Of a stretch of DNA of 64,000 nt, positions 36,284-47,446 are shown piece after piece. Positions within the stretch are counted from its first letter, which is position 1. Each line of letters begins with the position of its first letter. Source of the DNA: Hetaerina americana (Eukaryota; Arthropoda; Insecta; Odonata; Calopterygidae); the NCBI GenBank assembly GCA_022747635.1, contig JAKTNV010000190.1:361001-425000 (forward strand), given 5' to 3'. The position numbers and the translations under genes are program-made. The notes beneath the pieces were generated by a model. That model made no database searches, had not been told where the DNA came from, and saw only the letters and a program-made list of their open reading frames with translations.

Positions 36284-36420
36284 GGGGCCTCGGTAGCTTA
36301 ATTGGCTAAAGCACTCGGCCGGACCAGGATCCGGGTTCGAATCCCGGTCAAGCCGAATGATTTTTACACCCTGAATGTGTTGCATTGTAACACAGCAATA
36401 GATACAGAACATTTATTATT
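36284..36420 (+). mobile_element. tRNA-derived SINE (SINE-B)
   Basis: The tRNA-like head starts near 36288 (ggcctcggtagcttaattgg, A-box region), with a B box gggttcgaatcccgg near 36338, followed by the body aatgatttttac and ttgcattgtaac. The acceptor arms do not pair, so this is a SINE head and not a tRNA gene. The body is interrupted by the AT microsatellite that follows. Confidence 0.75.
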
Positions 36421-36427
36421 TTCATCT

Positions 36428-36431
<4 letters not shown>

Positions 36432-36506
<75 letters not shown>
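36432..36506. repeat. (TA)n microsatellite
   Basis: About 75 bp of uninterrupted TA dinucleotide. Confidence 0.98.
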
Positions 36507-36510
<4 letters not shown>

Positions 36511-36514
36511 ATAA

Positions 36515-36726
36515 ACACGGTAATCAACCCGAAGGTCTGTTTAGTAGGTGATGGTAGAGATCACCCAGTACTAAGCCCTATACGACGTGTGAAAATTCAC
36601 ACATCAGGGAAGGGGGGCCAGTTCCTTTCCCTGTGCCGGTTATGGTTTCCCAGGAAGACCTGGTACCCGAAAAATCCCTTTAACTTGGGTGGAGCTGCAG
36701 GTGCCCAGAGTGCCTTGCCCGGTGGT
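36515..36726 (-). mobile_element. SINE-A, lacking the tRNA head
   Basis: Begins with ggtaatcaacccgaaggtc as in the copy at 15168 and follows that body up to gtgccttgcccgg. The sequence then diverges just where the B box should start, so the 5' (tRNA) part is missing. Confidence 0.8.
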
Positions 36727-36944
36727 CCTGATATCGCAGCCGACCGATGACAAGGCATCGATTGCATTCCCTCGTCGAGACGAGCAAAAAACATCTAGTG
36801 GCCTAACTTTTCAGTCGTGTTTCCATGCAACAAAATAATAGAAATATGTAGATAATTTTCTAAATATTTCAGATATTGTAAAACGCCGGTTTTCATTTAT
36901 TTTCAACGTTTTCAGTAATTTTCAGGTGTAGTTCATTATGTTCA

Positions 36945-37344
36945 CCACAAATGGGGGCGGCCACTTCTGTCATCATCGCCATCATGGACATTTGTCCGTT
37001 CCCTCTTCATCGAACGACAACACTGACATACTCAAATCTCACTGTCACTCATTGCCATTTGGTCCGTACAGAGCACAAATTTCCCAATGATGAATGTCAG
37101 CGTCTTTGAAGTTCTTTTTCATCAGTAAAAACCTTATCACTGAACGAAATTCACATTTGGTGAGAATTTCCAATGCACTATTCATTTTGACTGGCTATTG
37201 TATAAACAAACGACAAGCGGCGCGCCCTTCCGACCACTGCAGCTCGAGGCGTACTGCGTGCGTGTCAATACAGCAACCATTCGGTTCCCCCTTCCACTAA
37301 TTATCACACTACATGAAAACGGAGGTTACTTCTTTGACAGCCTT
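36945..37344 (-). mobile_element. Mariner 5' fragment, copy b
   Basis: The right end is the TIR (plus strand aacggaggttacttctttga at 37319). On the minus strand a leader of about 130 bp leads to an ATG and MNSALEILTKCEFRSVIRFL, a standard mariner N-terminus, followed by ADIHHWEICALYGPN and then frameshifted traces. It stops near gtggccgcc at about 36955, the same breakpoint as the copy at 28105-28513. Confidence 0.8.
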
Positions 37345-37352
37345 CGTATTTT

Positions 37353-39324
37353 GGGATCACGGCAACCTCGCCTGAAAGCGTAATGCCCCGAGGGATAGCG
37401 CACTAAATACATGGGCACGGCCAGTTGTCGTGGAGCGCCCCCATGGAGATCCAATAAACCCGCCACAATGCCATTCGCCACCGATTCGCAACTGGTCCAG
37501 CCAGAAAGGTAATCCTGGGAGGGGAAACGTCCAGGCAATCTGGGACGGAAAGGGACCATAAAAAAGGCCAAGATCTCTCGATCAAGATCGCGAAGTTGCT
37601 CAGATTTGGGGCAGTCTTTCGAAAGCTCAGAACACCGAAATAAATGTTTGACCTTTTCACAGCCAGTGTAATTGGTTTTACGACTGCGATAAAACGACCC
37701 AAGTTTAGGTGACGAAATTTGTATAAAATTCGCCACAAATATAGGAAGTTATTTTCCCTTTCCAAACAGAAAAGTGGTCTGAATTTTGGATCTGCTGGAG
37801 GGATTCCGTGAAACCTGAGCACTTAAAAGAACCTTTAATGCTCTCACGAAGTCAGGCTAATTTATTCTCCAACATTTATGTAAACAGTCACCCGTCTTTT
37901 AATTATGTGCATATACAATATTTACGCGATACAAAATAGTCAACGGCTCATTTGACCGCATAGTGGCGCACTGGTTATTTAGTTATCATTCATAAAACCC
38001 TGGGGGAGGCATGATTTATTCGATAGGAAATATTTTGTTTAAATTTCGATCCTAAAATGGACGCATAATTTCAAGTGAAACAATACTACCAGCTCCAACC
38101 TTTAAGACGGTAGGGACATACATATATGTTTGTATAGGACTAAGGATTAGTAGCTTGGCAAAATAAGAAGGGGAGGGGACGAAAACGATTCTCATGCCTC
38201 AGAAATTTCGGACAATGTAACATTTTTAATATATTTTTTTCTAGGATAATTTGTTGAAAAAAAACAAGCGAAACGATAAAGGAATGATACAATCGAGAAT
38301 TCGATAATCTATACGTCTCGATTGGTCCTTACCTTTTCAAATTTAAGGTTGCGTGCAGATTGAGTGAAGGCGTTTGTCACGGTCACGGACGAGCGCGAGT
38401 GGTCAGTCGCTGGACCGATCGAACATCGAAGTCGAACATCGAAGTCGAACATCTAAGACGAACGTCGAGATGTGCCCCCGGAATACGCATTCGAGTGTGG
38501 CCGTCGGCATCGAGGATGCCGAGGGTGGGGGGCAGGGGATCGAGAGGGGATGGGCATTAATCCGAGCCGAGGATCGCTCGCCACGTGACCAAGGCCTACC
38601 CCGACCAACCCCCAACCCTCTCTCTCTCTCCCCCCCCCCCCACCACCCACAAGAGGGGTCACGGGGGTCGGGCTCTCTGACATTCGGGTGCGGGCTAGAG
38701 AGAGAGATGGGTCGGTCTCGGAGTCCTTAGAAGAGGGCGCGCGTCTGCATAAAGGCTGGTCTTGTGTCGTCGTCGGGAGTGAATCGGGGGAGGGGAGAGG
38801 GAGGTGGGGGCGGGGGGTAAGTTTAGATAAGAGGCACGATCAGGAAATCGTTAAGAAAGTACTCTTTTCACTGAACCACGCTCGAGGAGATTCGCCCATT
38901 CATGCTGAGGAATCTGGGGTTTTTTTTGTGACCACGGAGGCAGCACAGGGGGCAGGACGTCTCTCCATTAACACTTCACAGTCGACAAATGTCAGGACAC
39001 GTCAGAACAATTAATTTATTGTTATCATCTCAATGGCATGCTGGTAAGTAGTTCATGTTTTTATTCTTGAAAATTATCTAATTAATCAGCAATTAAAACC
39101 AAAAGTAGCCAACGGACTGCAGGTAGTGTTTGGACGCACCAAACAGTTGTCTGCGATGCTTTTTAACCAACTAGCTAGACACACCTTCATTAGAACCACA
39201 CAAATGTTGTAAAAATATTGACAAAAATGCGTTGGAAAGAATAAATAGGGACACATAGACGCTCACGCGGACTTACTAAATGAGACGTTGTTACTAAACA
39301 CAAAAAATTGATATTACGGCAAGT
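37353..39324. other. No gene recognised; GC-rich block
   Basis: Anonymous DNA. The stretch 38350-38830 is GC-rich, with a three-fold aagtcgaacatc-like word at about 38418-38455 and a 12-C run at 38630-38641. No family similarity. Confidence 0.5.
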
Positions 39325-39610
39325 ACTGGTATGAATAACCTGTCTTGTTATGGTGAAGGCCTGTCGTATATATGGTTCTGATTCGTTTTTATTCTCTCTC
39401 CTCCCATAGCAAATAAATAGTTCATTAGATTAATTAACCCTTGTTTTGAATGAAGTCTTTGTCCTACATGTTCACTAGTTTTCACGTTGTTTGATGGTTC
39501 TTTGACGAATATTTTTCCCTTTTCCCTTCCTCTCCCCTCCTTAACCTTGCCACCTGGTGGTGATTGCACGCCCTACCACACACCTTTTTGGTGGATCGCG
39601 GGGTGTAAAA
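39325..39610 (+). mobile_element. Repeat E, copy 3
   Basis: Landmarks are ggcctgtcgtatatatgg near 39358, cttgttttgaatgaagtctt near 39438, and the tail ctaccacacacctttttggt plus ggatcgcggggtg ending at about 39606. Confidence 0.7.
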
Positions 39611-39616
39611 AAAAAT

Positions 39617-39678
39617 AGATATATATTTAATATATATATATAATATACATGTGTACATATATGTACATATATATATGT

Positions 39679-39751
<73 letters not shown>
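39617..39751. repeat. (TA)n-rich microsatellite
   Basis: Imperfect TA tract with interspersed gtacat words, becoming pure TA at about 39684-39750. Confidence 0.97.
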
Positions 39752-39752
<1 letters not shown>

Positions 39753-40500
39753 TTTCGATGGCATAAAGGCAAGTTTAAATTTTCAACCGACCTACGCCCC
39801 CGATCTGTGGAGAGCTGTTGGGCGCGAATTCGGAACCCCTTCACTTAATTGACAGCAATGTTTCAAAAATGCCCAAATTATAGCGGCAATATTTTAGCCA
39901 AAGCATGAAATAAATGCAAGCACATGTTTGACTTCGTTTCCAAATTGCCTTTTATTATTATTATAAAACGTAACCTCCATTCTTAACACGCGCAATTCTT
40001 TATTTTCACTTCAGTTAGTCCTCTCTGTACATTTATTTCGAAGATAAAACATGACATACGTGCATACTTAGAAACAAATTTAATCACTTGGTCTGCTCAC
40101 CAAATGCAGGGTGCGGCACCATTACTTCCTTTCTTCCCATGCGAATTGAATTGAAAGAGGAAGTTACGCTGCCGCACCATGTAGCATTTAGATCTTTGCC
40201 AATGAAATTGGAGTGAATGATTAAACATAGCACTCGTCAATGGACGGATCCATTTCCCAAAACAATAAGAAACAACATGGTTGGGTAGGGAGGCATGGGA
40301 AGGCACGAGGAGCAGCATAATAAGCTCTATTGCTTACGCAAATAGTCGCGAAAAGGATTAAGCTAACGCGGACGTAATTGAAATATGCCAACCGACATTA
40401 ACGAAAGTGGTTCGTCAAGCATGGAGATGTGGAATGCCGACCGTCAAGGTCTTATTTTCGCCACATTAAGAGAGGAAAGTTCAAGTAATAGAATTTTATA
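39752..40500. other. No feature recognised
   Basis: AT-rich anonymous sequence. Confidence 0.5.
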
Positions 40501-40815
40501 GGGGAGGTGACCGCAGCTGAGGTCATTCGCGCCATTAGGGATGGTTAGGAAAGGATGAAGGATGGAGAGAAACCCGGCGTCGGCATTAGCCTACTCTTTA
40601 CGAAATCAAATGAGGAAGTACTTGGTATGGTGGGCGAGGAGAGGGGCCCGCAGCTTAACGTCCCATCCGACGGACGACGTACTCACTCAAAGTGCCCTCC
40701 ACAAAGCACCTCAAGTAGGGATCGAGACACCTCTGAAAAATATTCAACGACGCCGGCATTCGAATCCGGGCCCTCTGGGTGGGAAGCCAGTACGATAGCC
40801 ACCGCACCACCTTGA
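40501..40815 (+). mobile_element. Composite repeat: SINE-D / RTE piece / SINE-D
   Basis: Three parts. Part A (40501-40607) carries gcgccattagggatgg and aacccggcgtcggcattagc. A 39-bp RTE piece follows (40608-40646, coding EEVLGMVGEER). Part B (40647-40815) carries ccgacggacgacgtactcac and a tRNA-like cattcgaatccgggccctct with gggaagccagtacgatagcc. Part A joined to the same RTE segment occurs inverted at 55.1 kb, and part B alone occurs at 52205-52330. Confidence 0.7.
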
Positions 40816-40905
40816 TCCCCCGGAAAGTAAAAAAGCAATAGAATTTACTGACAGTAAAATCTTAAAATTATTATTATTATTCAAGCCTGGATTGAGAAAA
40901 AATAC

Positions 40906-41773
40906 TTAAAAATGAATCTAGGATCGTCGAAGCATTTCATCACAAATAGCGTTGTCTTAAAAAATTGAGTGTTTTTGTTTTCAATTAACGCAGTAACCGC
41001 CTTTACGAATGTAGCCACCATTAGGTCTAAATGAGTGAAATGATTCTAAGGTACAAGCTATTTAGAGGGCATTGTTCGTTCATCAAACAGATGGGAGCTT
41101 TTCCATAAATATTTACCGCACTTGAAAATATTTCTCACATGGCGGATGAGAGGCGGATGTGAAGGTTGCGATGTTTACCGAGAAACACCCTCCCCAAGCC
41201 TCTTCCCGCGTGAACCATTCCAACTGGATGTGTGACGTCAGAATGTGGGCCACATTTAGAAGTGTAATGCTTTAAAACATATGGTAAGATCACCAAGTTG
41301 CAAACGGCGGTCTTCCACTTCAATCGATTTGTTAATTAAATCGATTAAAAATGAATCTAGGATCGTCGAAGCATTTCATCACAAATAGCGTTGTCTTAAA
41401 AAATTGAGTGTTTTTGTTTTCAATTAACGCAGTAACCGCCTTTACGAATGTAGCCACCATTAGGTCTAAATGAGTGAAATGATTCTAAGGTACAAGCTAT
41501 TTAGAGGGCATTGTTCGTTCATCAAACAGATGGGAGCTTTTCCATAAATATTTACCGCACTTGAAAATATTTCTCACATGGCGGATGAGAGGCGGATGTG
41601 AAGGTTGCGATGTTTACCGAGAAACACCCTCCCCAAGCCTCTTCCCGCGTGAACCATTCCAACTGGATGTGTGACGTCAGAATGTGGGCCACATTTAGAA
41701 GTGTAATGCTTTAAAACATATGGTAAGATCACCAAGTTGCAAACGGCGGTCTTCCACTTCAATCGATTTGTTA
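40906..41773 (+). repeat. Exact tandem duplication, period 439 bp
   Basis: Copy 1 spans about 40906-41334 and copy 2 about 41345-41773. They are identical base for base as far as I can read, offset by 439 bp. The junction (gttaattaaatcgatt) has short TTAA/ATCGATT microhomology. The unit is not a recognised transposon and has no convincing gene. It is either a very recent duplication or an assembly artefact. Confidence 0.95.
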
Positions 41774-41919
41774 AAGAGTTATTACGACTAAAAATAATAT
41801 GACGAATTTCGACACGGAAATGAATACATATTTCTCTCTTCCACCACCATCGCCAATAATGTGCAATGGTGACCACAGAGTCACCATCCCACATACTCCG
41901 AGACTAAGTACAAGATTAG

Positions 41920-42477
41920 TATAAAAAGTATCGGTTACAATTTTTTCCTGACCTGTGTAAAGTTCCCAATTCATACCGTGTCGATTAAGTGTGCGCATGA
42001 TCGCAGGTCATATATTTGCATTGATGAGTGCAAACCATTATCATTCATGAAAGTTTGGCGATGCGAAAGATCTGTGCTAAACTCATCCCGAAGGTCTTTG
42101 GACGGTCGACCAAAAGAGCAGATCCAAGTGCGTCTGCTTGCAAAGACCTTCTGCAACGACATCGCGACGATTCCCCAACTCCCTTACAGTCCCGACTTGG
42201 CACCAGCAGAGTGTTTCCATTCCGTCTAAAAATAATTCTCCTGCAAAGGACACAACCATCCTGGGACCCTAAGTGCAGTCGAAGAAGCTTGCTTGCCCGC
42301 CTGTACCCTTAAGACCCTTCCGCCTACCCCCTCGGAGCCTTCGAGTCGTGGAAAAACCGCAAGAAAAAAAGCGTGTCGACGCTCTCAAGGGATGTACTTC
42401 GGAGAACTTTGAGGCATTGTTGTAGCGATATCTGAAATAAATCTATTTTTCCGAAAAATTTTCCGAAACTTTTTATG
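41920..42477 (+). mobile_element. Mariner-derived MITE, copy 7
   Basis: The left end is tataaaaagtatcggttaca and the right end ttccgaaactttttat. The internal words LAMRKICAKLIPKVFGR and, in a second frame, IPQLPYSPDLAPAECF show the mariner origin. The catalytic section between them is deleted. Confidence 0.9.
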
Positions 42478-42875
42478 AAAACTTGTACGTATCAAGGGAT
42501 ACAAGATCATTGCATATATGTAAATGTGTAAGTGTGGAGGTATGACAAGTGACGGTGCCAGCTGAGCACCAGGTGTACCTCGGGACTGCGGTGCTTTTCA
42601 TGTGCCTCCCCCTATCCGACCGACTCCTCCGATATGCGGCGATTCCCGTGCCCAATGGCTGCTTTACTTTCGATAACTCCGGCGACAAACATTCCCACCG
42701 CGGAGTGTGCAACCGCGCATGAAGGCGGGCCACGCCTCATGCAACCACGTCTGCCGATTCGGTCACAATAGCCCTGCCTGCGCGGCGGTTACTGCAGTAG
42801 GAACGCAACCAAGACAAAATAATGCTGGGAAGGGATGAAGGGAAAACAATGGAATCGAGAAATACGCTGAAGTAT
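42478..42875. other. No feature recognised
   Basis: Anonymous, moderately GC-rich sequence. Confidence 0.5.
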
Positions 42876-43440
42876 CACATGATGGGGAATGATGTGGACA
42901 AGCTAACAAACAATTGGGATTTATTAGAAGAGTACTTACTGGGTAAATGTGATGAAGAGGTCAAAGAGAAATGCTATCTTTTGCTGTTCAGGCCTCATTT
43001 AAAATATCCTGGAAGCACATATGTGAGATCCTCACGAAGTTACATCGATTGCCGAATTGGATCGCTGGTTAGATTTGTGAAACGTTGTCATGATAAAATT
43101 AGCAGCCGATCCAAAATATTAGAGCAGCTAAGCTGGGAATCACTCGCGGAGCGAAGGTTAAATTACAGTTTAATTCCATTGGGTAAATTGGAAAGACGTA
43201 TCTTTAGCAGTGATTTTAAAAATGTATTATTAGCCCCATCGCACTACGGTAGGAGTCATCATATCAAAAAAATAAGAGAGATTAAGTATAGAGGAGATAG
43301 ATTTAAGATTTCATTTTTTCCACGATCGATCAGGGATCAGAATAACATTGTTCGATTGCGGTAGGAGTAAAAATATTCGGGTCAAAGTTATCCTGGTGTG
43401 TATTCACCCCCTGCCACACACCTTGGCGGTGGCTATCATT
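42876..43440 (+). pseudogene. CR1-like LINE, C-terminal RT ORF fragment with 3' tail
   Basis: The longest open CR1-like fragment here (open from 42822, homology from about 42880 to 43364). It reads GKCDEEVKEKCYLLLFRPHL, KYPGSTYVRSSRSYIDC, VRFVKRCHDKISSRSKILEQ, LSWESLAERRLNYSLIPL, SSDFKNVLLAPSHYGRSHHI and DRFKISFFPRSIRDQNNIVR. This is the post-palm and C-terminal region of a CR1/L2-type reverse transcriptase and lacks the catalytic motif and endonuclease. A short 3' UTR and the tail ccccctgccacacacc with ggcggtggct follow. The 5' end is truncated inside the ORF, the normal fate of LINE copies. Confidence 0.85.
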
Positions 43441-43846
43441 AAAATATCTAGATTATGATTTCTCAAGGGACAGCTTCGTGTGTCGTGGCGAGGGCGTTGC
43501 GAGTTAGAAAATTATTTTCTATCAATCGACTGATTGGATATCATAATCAATTCTTCCTCATAACGCATAGACTGATTGTTTCTTCCATTATGCTCTGAAT
43601 CATACCTCGACATCCCTTATTTGCCACGCAAACCCATTGGGGTGAAACGCGGTTAGCTGTACATTTTAAATACATTTCGATGCGTAGCAAACTAAATATA
43701 TACCAGGAACACACCTGAATGGCCTCTGTATAAACCGGATACCGTGTAGTAGACGTCCATCACGCCAAAATAGATTGCAATGCGCAAATACAATATTCCC
43801 TTTGTCAAGTTTAAGGATCGATTATATAGACGCTGTTACGTCACAA
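43441..43846. other. No feature recognised
   Basis: AT-rich anonymous sequence. Confidence 0.5.
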
Positions 43847-44175
43847 ACTCAAGTTACCATTGCAATGTAACAATTTCACAGCATAAAAATCGTTCGCCTT
43901 GACCAGGATTCGAACCCTGATCCCCCGATTTCCCGTCGAGTTCTTTAGCCGGTTAAGCTACCGAGGCATCCTCTTCGAGATAAGTTGCTGCCTCGATGTC
44001 TTAAGCCATCTGGATAGCTTCGGCCGGACATCGAGGGGTCCGCGTTCAAACCCCGGTTGAAGCGAATGATTTTTAATTGTTGCATTGAAGTGCATGCCAG
44101 CGGATGACTCCGTCAAAAAAGATACTGTCGCGTTATCTCCCGCAGTGCCTCGGAAGTTTTCAAGTTACCATGGTT
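43847..44175. repeat. Head-to-head inverted pair of SINE-B copies
   Basis: The left copy (about 43850-43970) is on the minus strand, with its tRNA-like head inwards (complement of the A-box region cctcggtagcttaaccgg and B box gggttcgaatcctgg). The right copy (about 44005-44165) is on the plus strand, with ttcaaaccccggttgaag, then aatgatttttaattgttgca and ggatgactcc. Both outer ends carry caagttaccat in opposite orientation, so the two copies form one long imperfect palindrome. Confidence 0.75.
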
Positions 44176-44683
44176 TACGTTGCTGGTTAAGATGCCGGTG
44201 GTCCGTGAGACTAAATACTATCATGATGAAGATGTTAGCAGTTATGATCACAACTTAGTGAGGCCCACACCATTGGGTCCACCTCTTTTCTATAGAACCC
44301 GCCCCGCCGGCTGCGCCACCGTCTGGGGCCGCGTCATCTTCCGAGGGGCGGGCCCCGACGCGAGGATGAATAGGCCCGTGGCACACGTGGCCGGCCGCCC
44401 AGGCCGCTTCGCTTCCGACGGGAGCGAGCACATGCCACCGGCACGGCGTCTGCCGCCCCCGCCTCCCTACAAAGACCGCACCCCCCTCAACCCCCCCTAA
44501 CCGACGTCACTCTCCCGGGATCGAACAGACGCTTGTCCCGAAGGTCACGAGGGTTGACACTTTCAAAAACCAAATCCTGGCAATTATGGAAGGTTCAAAT
44601 TACTTAATCATTAGTGTAGAATTATATAAATGTATAATATTTATATATATTATTTTCTACATATTTTATAGAGGAACCTGATA
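44176..44683. other. GC-rich spacer, no gene recognised
   Basis: GC-rich at 44270-44520, then AT-rich. No recognised similarity. Confidence 0.5.
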
Positions 44684-44790
44684 TAGAGTAGGATGCTGGA
44701 TTTAGTGTTTCGTTAGGCGTCACAAAATGTTTTATTTAACACCTGTGTCCATCCAAAAACAAACCTTAACCGGTAGAATACCTATTATTT
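44684..44790 (+). mobile_element. RTE 3' end fragment, inverted arm
   Basis: The last 100 or so bases of the RTE family in plus orientation (cctgatatagagtaggatgc, then ccttaaccggtaga). It faces the 3' end of the minus-strand copy that begins at 44800, separated by an ATT-rich loop. Confidence 0.85.
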
Positions 44791-44799
44791 ATTATTATT

Positions 44800-46115
44800 A
44801 GGTAATCTACCGGTTAAGGTTGGTTTTTGGATTGACACAGCTACTAAATAAAACATTTTGCGACCCCTAACAAAACAGAAAATCCAGCATCCTACTCTAT
44901 ATCAGGTCCCTCTTCATCTCTGAGTACTTTCTTCCTCCCTTCATCCCGTTCAACATCCCTATCCTGTTCCTTCCCCTTTCCTCGTTTGTCTTGCATTCTC
45001 CCCCCAATTACAGTCTTCAACATCCCGCTGCCGGTCATTACCCCCTTCATCCACTTTTCCTGCCTCCATAGGATTGCTCCCAACAAACCCCTCTCTTCGC
45101 CCACCATTCCAAGTACTTCCTCGCTTGTTTTCTTCTCTGTCCATTTCACCTTCTCCATTCTTCTCCACACCCACATTTCAAAAGCCTCCAGTCTACGTCT
45201 ATCCTCCTGCTTCAATGACCACGTTTCCGCACCGTACATAGCTACGCTCCATATCAAAGTTTTTACGAGTCTTTTCTTAACATACTTACTCAAATACCCT
45301 GTCATCAGCTCCCTCCTCCTTGTAAAGGCCTCTTTGCCTAGCGCAATTCTTCTCCTTACGTCCATACTACTTTGACCGAGTAGGTCAAAAAAACCTGCTA
45401 GGTACGTTAACTGTTCTACCTGCTCTAGTTTTTGACCTCCTATTTTAATGTTTAGCTTAGCCTTTTCTTTCTAGAAAATCGCAAAACCTTTGTTTTATTA
45501 ATATTGATTCTCCTCCCATACCTGTCGCACTGAATTTCCAATTCACTCAGCAATGCTTGCAACCCCTTGGCTGACTGACAAACTAAAGCTCATAGATACT
45601 ACAAATCAGCCAATATAGCCTCTTCTTCCCACATTTTCCTAAACATTTCAATACTTCCGCGGGAATGTTATCCAGCCCCACGGCCTTATTTAGTTTCATC
45701 TCCCTTAATGCCCTTTCTATCTCATCGTCGAGTATGCCTGTACCTAAGCTATCTTCTTCTACGCCATGTTCCTTTTCCATGTCTAACTTTGATGGTCAAA
45801 GTTCTTTACTCTACAGTTATTCTTTATATTCTTCCCAACTCTCTTGGATCTTTCCTGCGTCAACTATTATCTTACCCACCTTATCTCTAACTTTTAGCAG
45901 AGATCTTCCTTCCTTTCTTACTTCCCGATAAAGATTTAACCTTGCTGTGGAGCGCACCAATTTCACCCTTCATCTGCAAACTTTCCATATCCTCGCACTG
46001 CGTCTTCCACAGTGCTTCTTTTGCTTTATTTGTTGCCATCTCAATTTATTTTTTAACTTTTTGTACTTCATTTTGCATATCTCTGTATTTATATTCTTCC
46101 ATTTTCTCCGCTCAT
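44800..46115 (-). mobile_element. RTE-clade LINE, internally deleted copy
   Basis: Minus strand. From 46115 it reads the connector upstream of the RT (the part missing from the 16-kb copy), then GILDDEIERALREMKLNKA and PAEVLKCLGKCGKKRLYWLI (about 45600-45730). A deletion follows that removes the palm, with the join near 45590. Then come the thumb (about 45420-45590) and RRIALGKEAFTRRRELMTG, MYGAETWSLKQEDRRRLEAF and EEVLGMVGEERGLLGAILW down to the 3' end at 44800. Without the catalytic FADD it is inactive. Confidence 0.9.
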
Positions 46116-46136
46116 TAGATTATCTAATAATAATAA

Positions 46137-46155
46137 TTATATATATATATATATT
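46137..46155. repeat. Short (TA)n tract
   Basis: About 19 bp of TA dinucleotide next to a SINE-A fragment. Confidence 0.85.
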
Positions 46156-46275
46156 CCTTAGGTCATTTTGGTAGGTGATAATAGGGTTCACGCCTTACTA
46201 AGTCCGACGGCGTGTGAAATTCACACTTTAGCAGGGTAGGGAAGCTAGTCCTTCCCCTGTGCTTCCGGCGTTTTC
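46155..46275 (-). mobile_element. SINE-A fragment
   Basis: Body part only: ttggtaggtgataatagggt, then cggcgtgtgaaattcacact and gcagggtaggg. The tRNA-like head is missing. Confidence 0.7.
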
Positions 46276-46327
46276 CGAGGCTTTCAGGTCAGACTTTGCT
46301 AAAACCTTCAGAAACGTATGTGTCCTT

Positions 46328-46433
46328 TACGTTTTATCTATTTTATTTTTTTGATCTATTCAGCCGTCCAAATGTTATATTACGTTTTATCTATTTTATT
46401 TTTTTGATCTATTCAGCCGTCCAAATGTTATAT
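46328..46433 (+). repeat. 53-bp x 2 tandem duplication
   Basis: Two adjacent near-identical 53-bp units starting tacgttttatctattttatt, offset by 53 bp, immediately before a long AT microsatellite. Confidence 0.95.
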
Positions 46434-46447
46434 TGCTCTCGTGAGTG

Positions 46448-46455
46448 TATATATA

Positions 46456-46520
<65 letters not shown>

Positions 46521-46583
46521 ATATATACACAATATATATATACAATATATATATACAATATATATATATACAATATATATATA

Positions 46584-46618
<35 letters not shown>

Positions 46619-46640
46619 ATATATATACACACATATATAT
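46448..46640. repeat. (TA)n microsatellite with periodic AC interruptions
   Basis: About 190 bp of TA. In the second half, caa interruptions recur between short TA blocks (acaatatatatatacaatata), suggesting a higher-order unit. All open frames across it are low-complexity artefacts. Confidence 0.97.
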
Positions 46641-47406
46641 AGTTTGAAAAAGCCAGAATTATTATTTTTTCTTTTCGCAACTTCGGTTCATTATGTAAAG
46701 TACATTAAAACTTTTCAAAAATACTTTTTTCAAAGCAGTCATCTCTTAAATGCGATCCGAAATTAATCTTTTTCAAAACACATGCAACGGAATGGATAAC
46801 GAGGGAGAGAGATGGCAGACTGTATCCTCGTTAACCGGAAAACATGATTTTAAAAATAATGATTTGTAGAAAAGTACCCATCCGACCGTGAAGCGCCGTG
46901 CAACCAGGAAGCGAGATAACACTAGAAGACCTAGGAATGGACCAGTGATATCCTTAGACAGTGTATACATGTGTTTTTTCCTAAACCTGAAACCGGGAGT
47001 ATTAAACTACCAGAGATGTGTGCCTAGACTGTGGCTGGCCAATGAGTAATCATACGTCAGAAAGCAAAATGATTATTGAAAAAGAGTGGGCGATGATATT
47101 TGTCGTCCAAGTCACGCTGTTCGAGCGGCAGCATTCTCATTAGTTGGTTGGTTGAGGCGGGGACCGTTCAAGCACCTCCGCCGCCCTCCTCTCAAAGCCA
47201 AGGGAAACCCGGCCGCGCGCACCCTCGAGGCATGGCGCCAAAATAAGAAATGAGAACTCTCTCCATCGGCACACTTCCATTTTTAGTGTTTTTTAAGACC
47301 ATTCTTCGGCTCTGGAAATTATTTTAAGGAAGATGCAACTCAGCAGTTGGGTGAGGTCCAAGAGTTTGAGGCGAAAACTGGTTCTGACTCGTACCACAAC
47401 CTCAAT
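46641..47406. other. No feature recognised
   Basis: Anonymous sequence of mixed composition. Confidence 0.5.
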
Positions 47407-47446
47407 ACATATACATATATACATATATATATATACATATATAAAC

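Noticed and set aside
36284..36360. Candidate tRNA genes at 36.3, 23.3, 15.4, 29.8 and 43.9 kb
   Set aside because: A and B boxes are present, but acceptor stems do not pair and the sequence runs on into repeated bodies present elsewhere, so these are SINE heads.
46296..46766. Open frames through AT microsatellite (Tyr/Ile repeats)
   Set aside because: Low-complexity dinucleotide translation in several frames on both strands.
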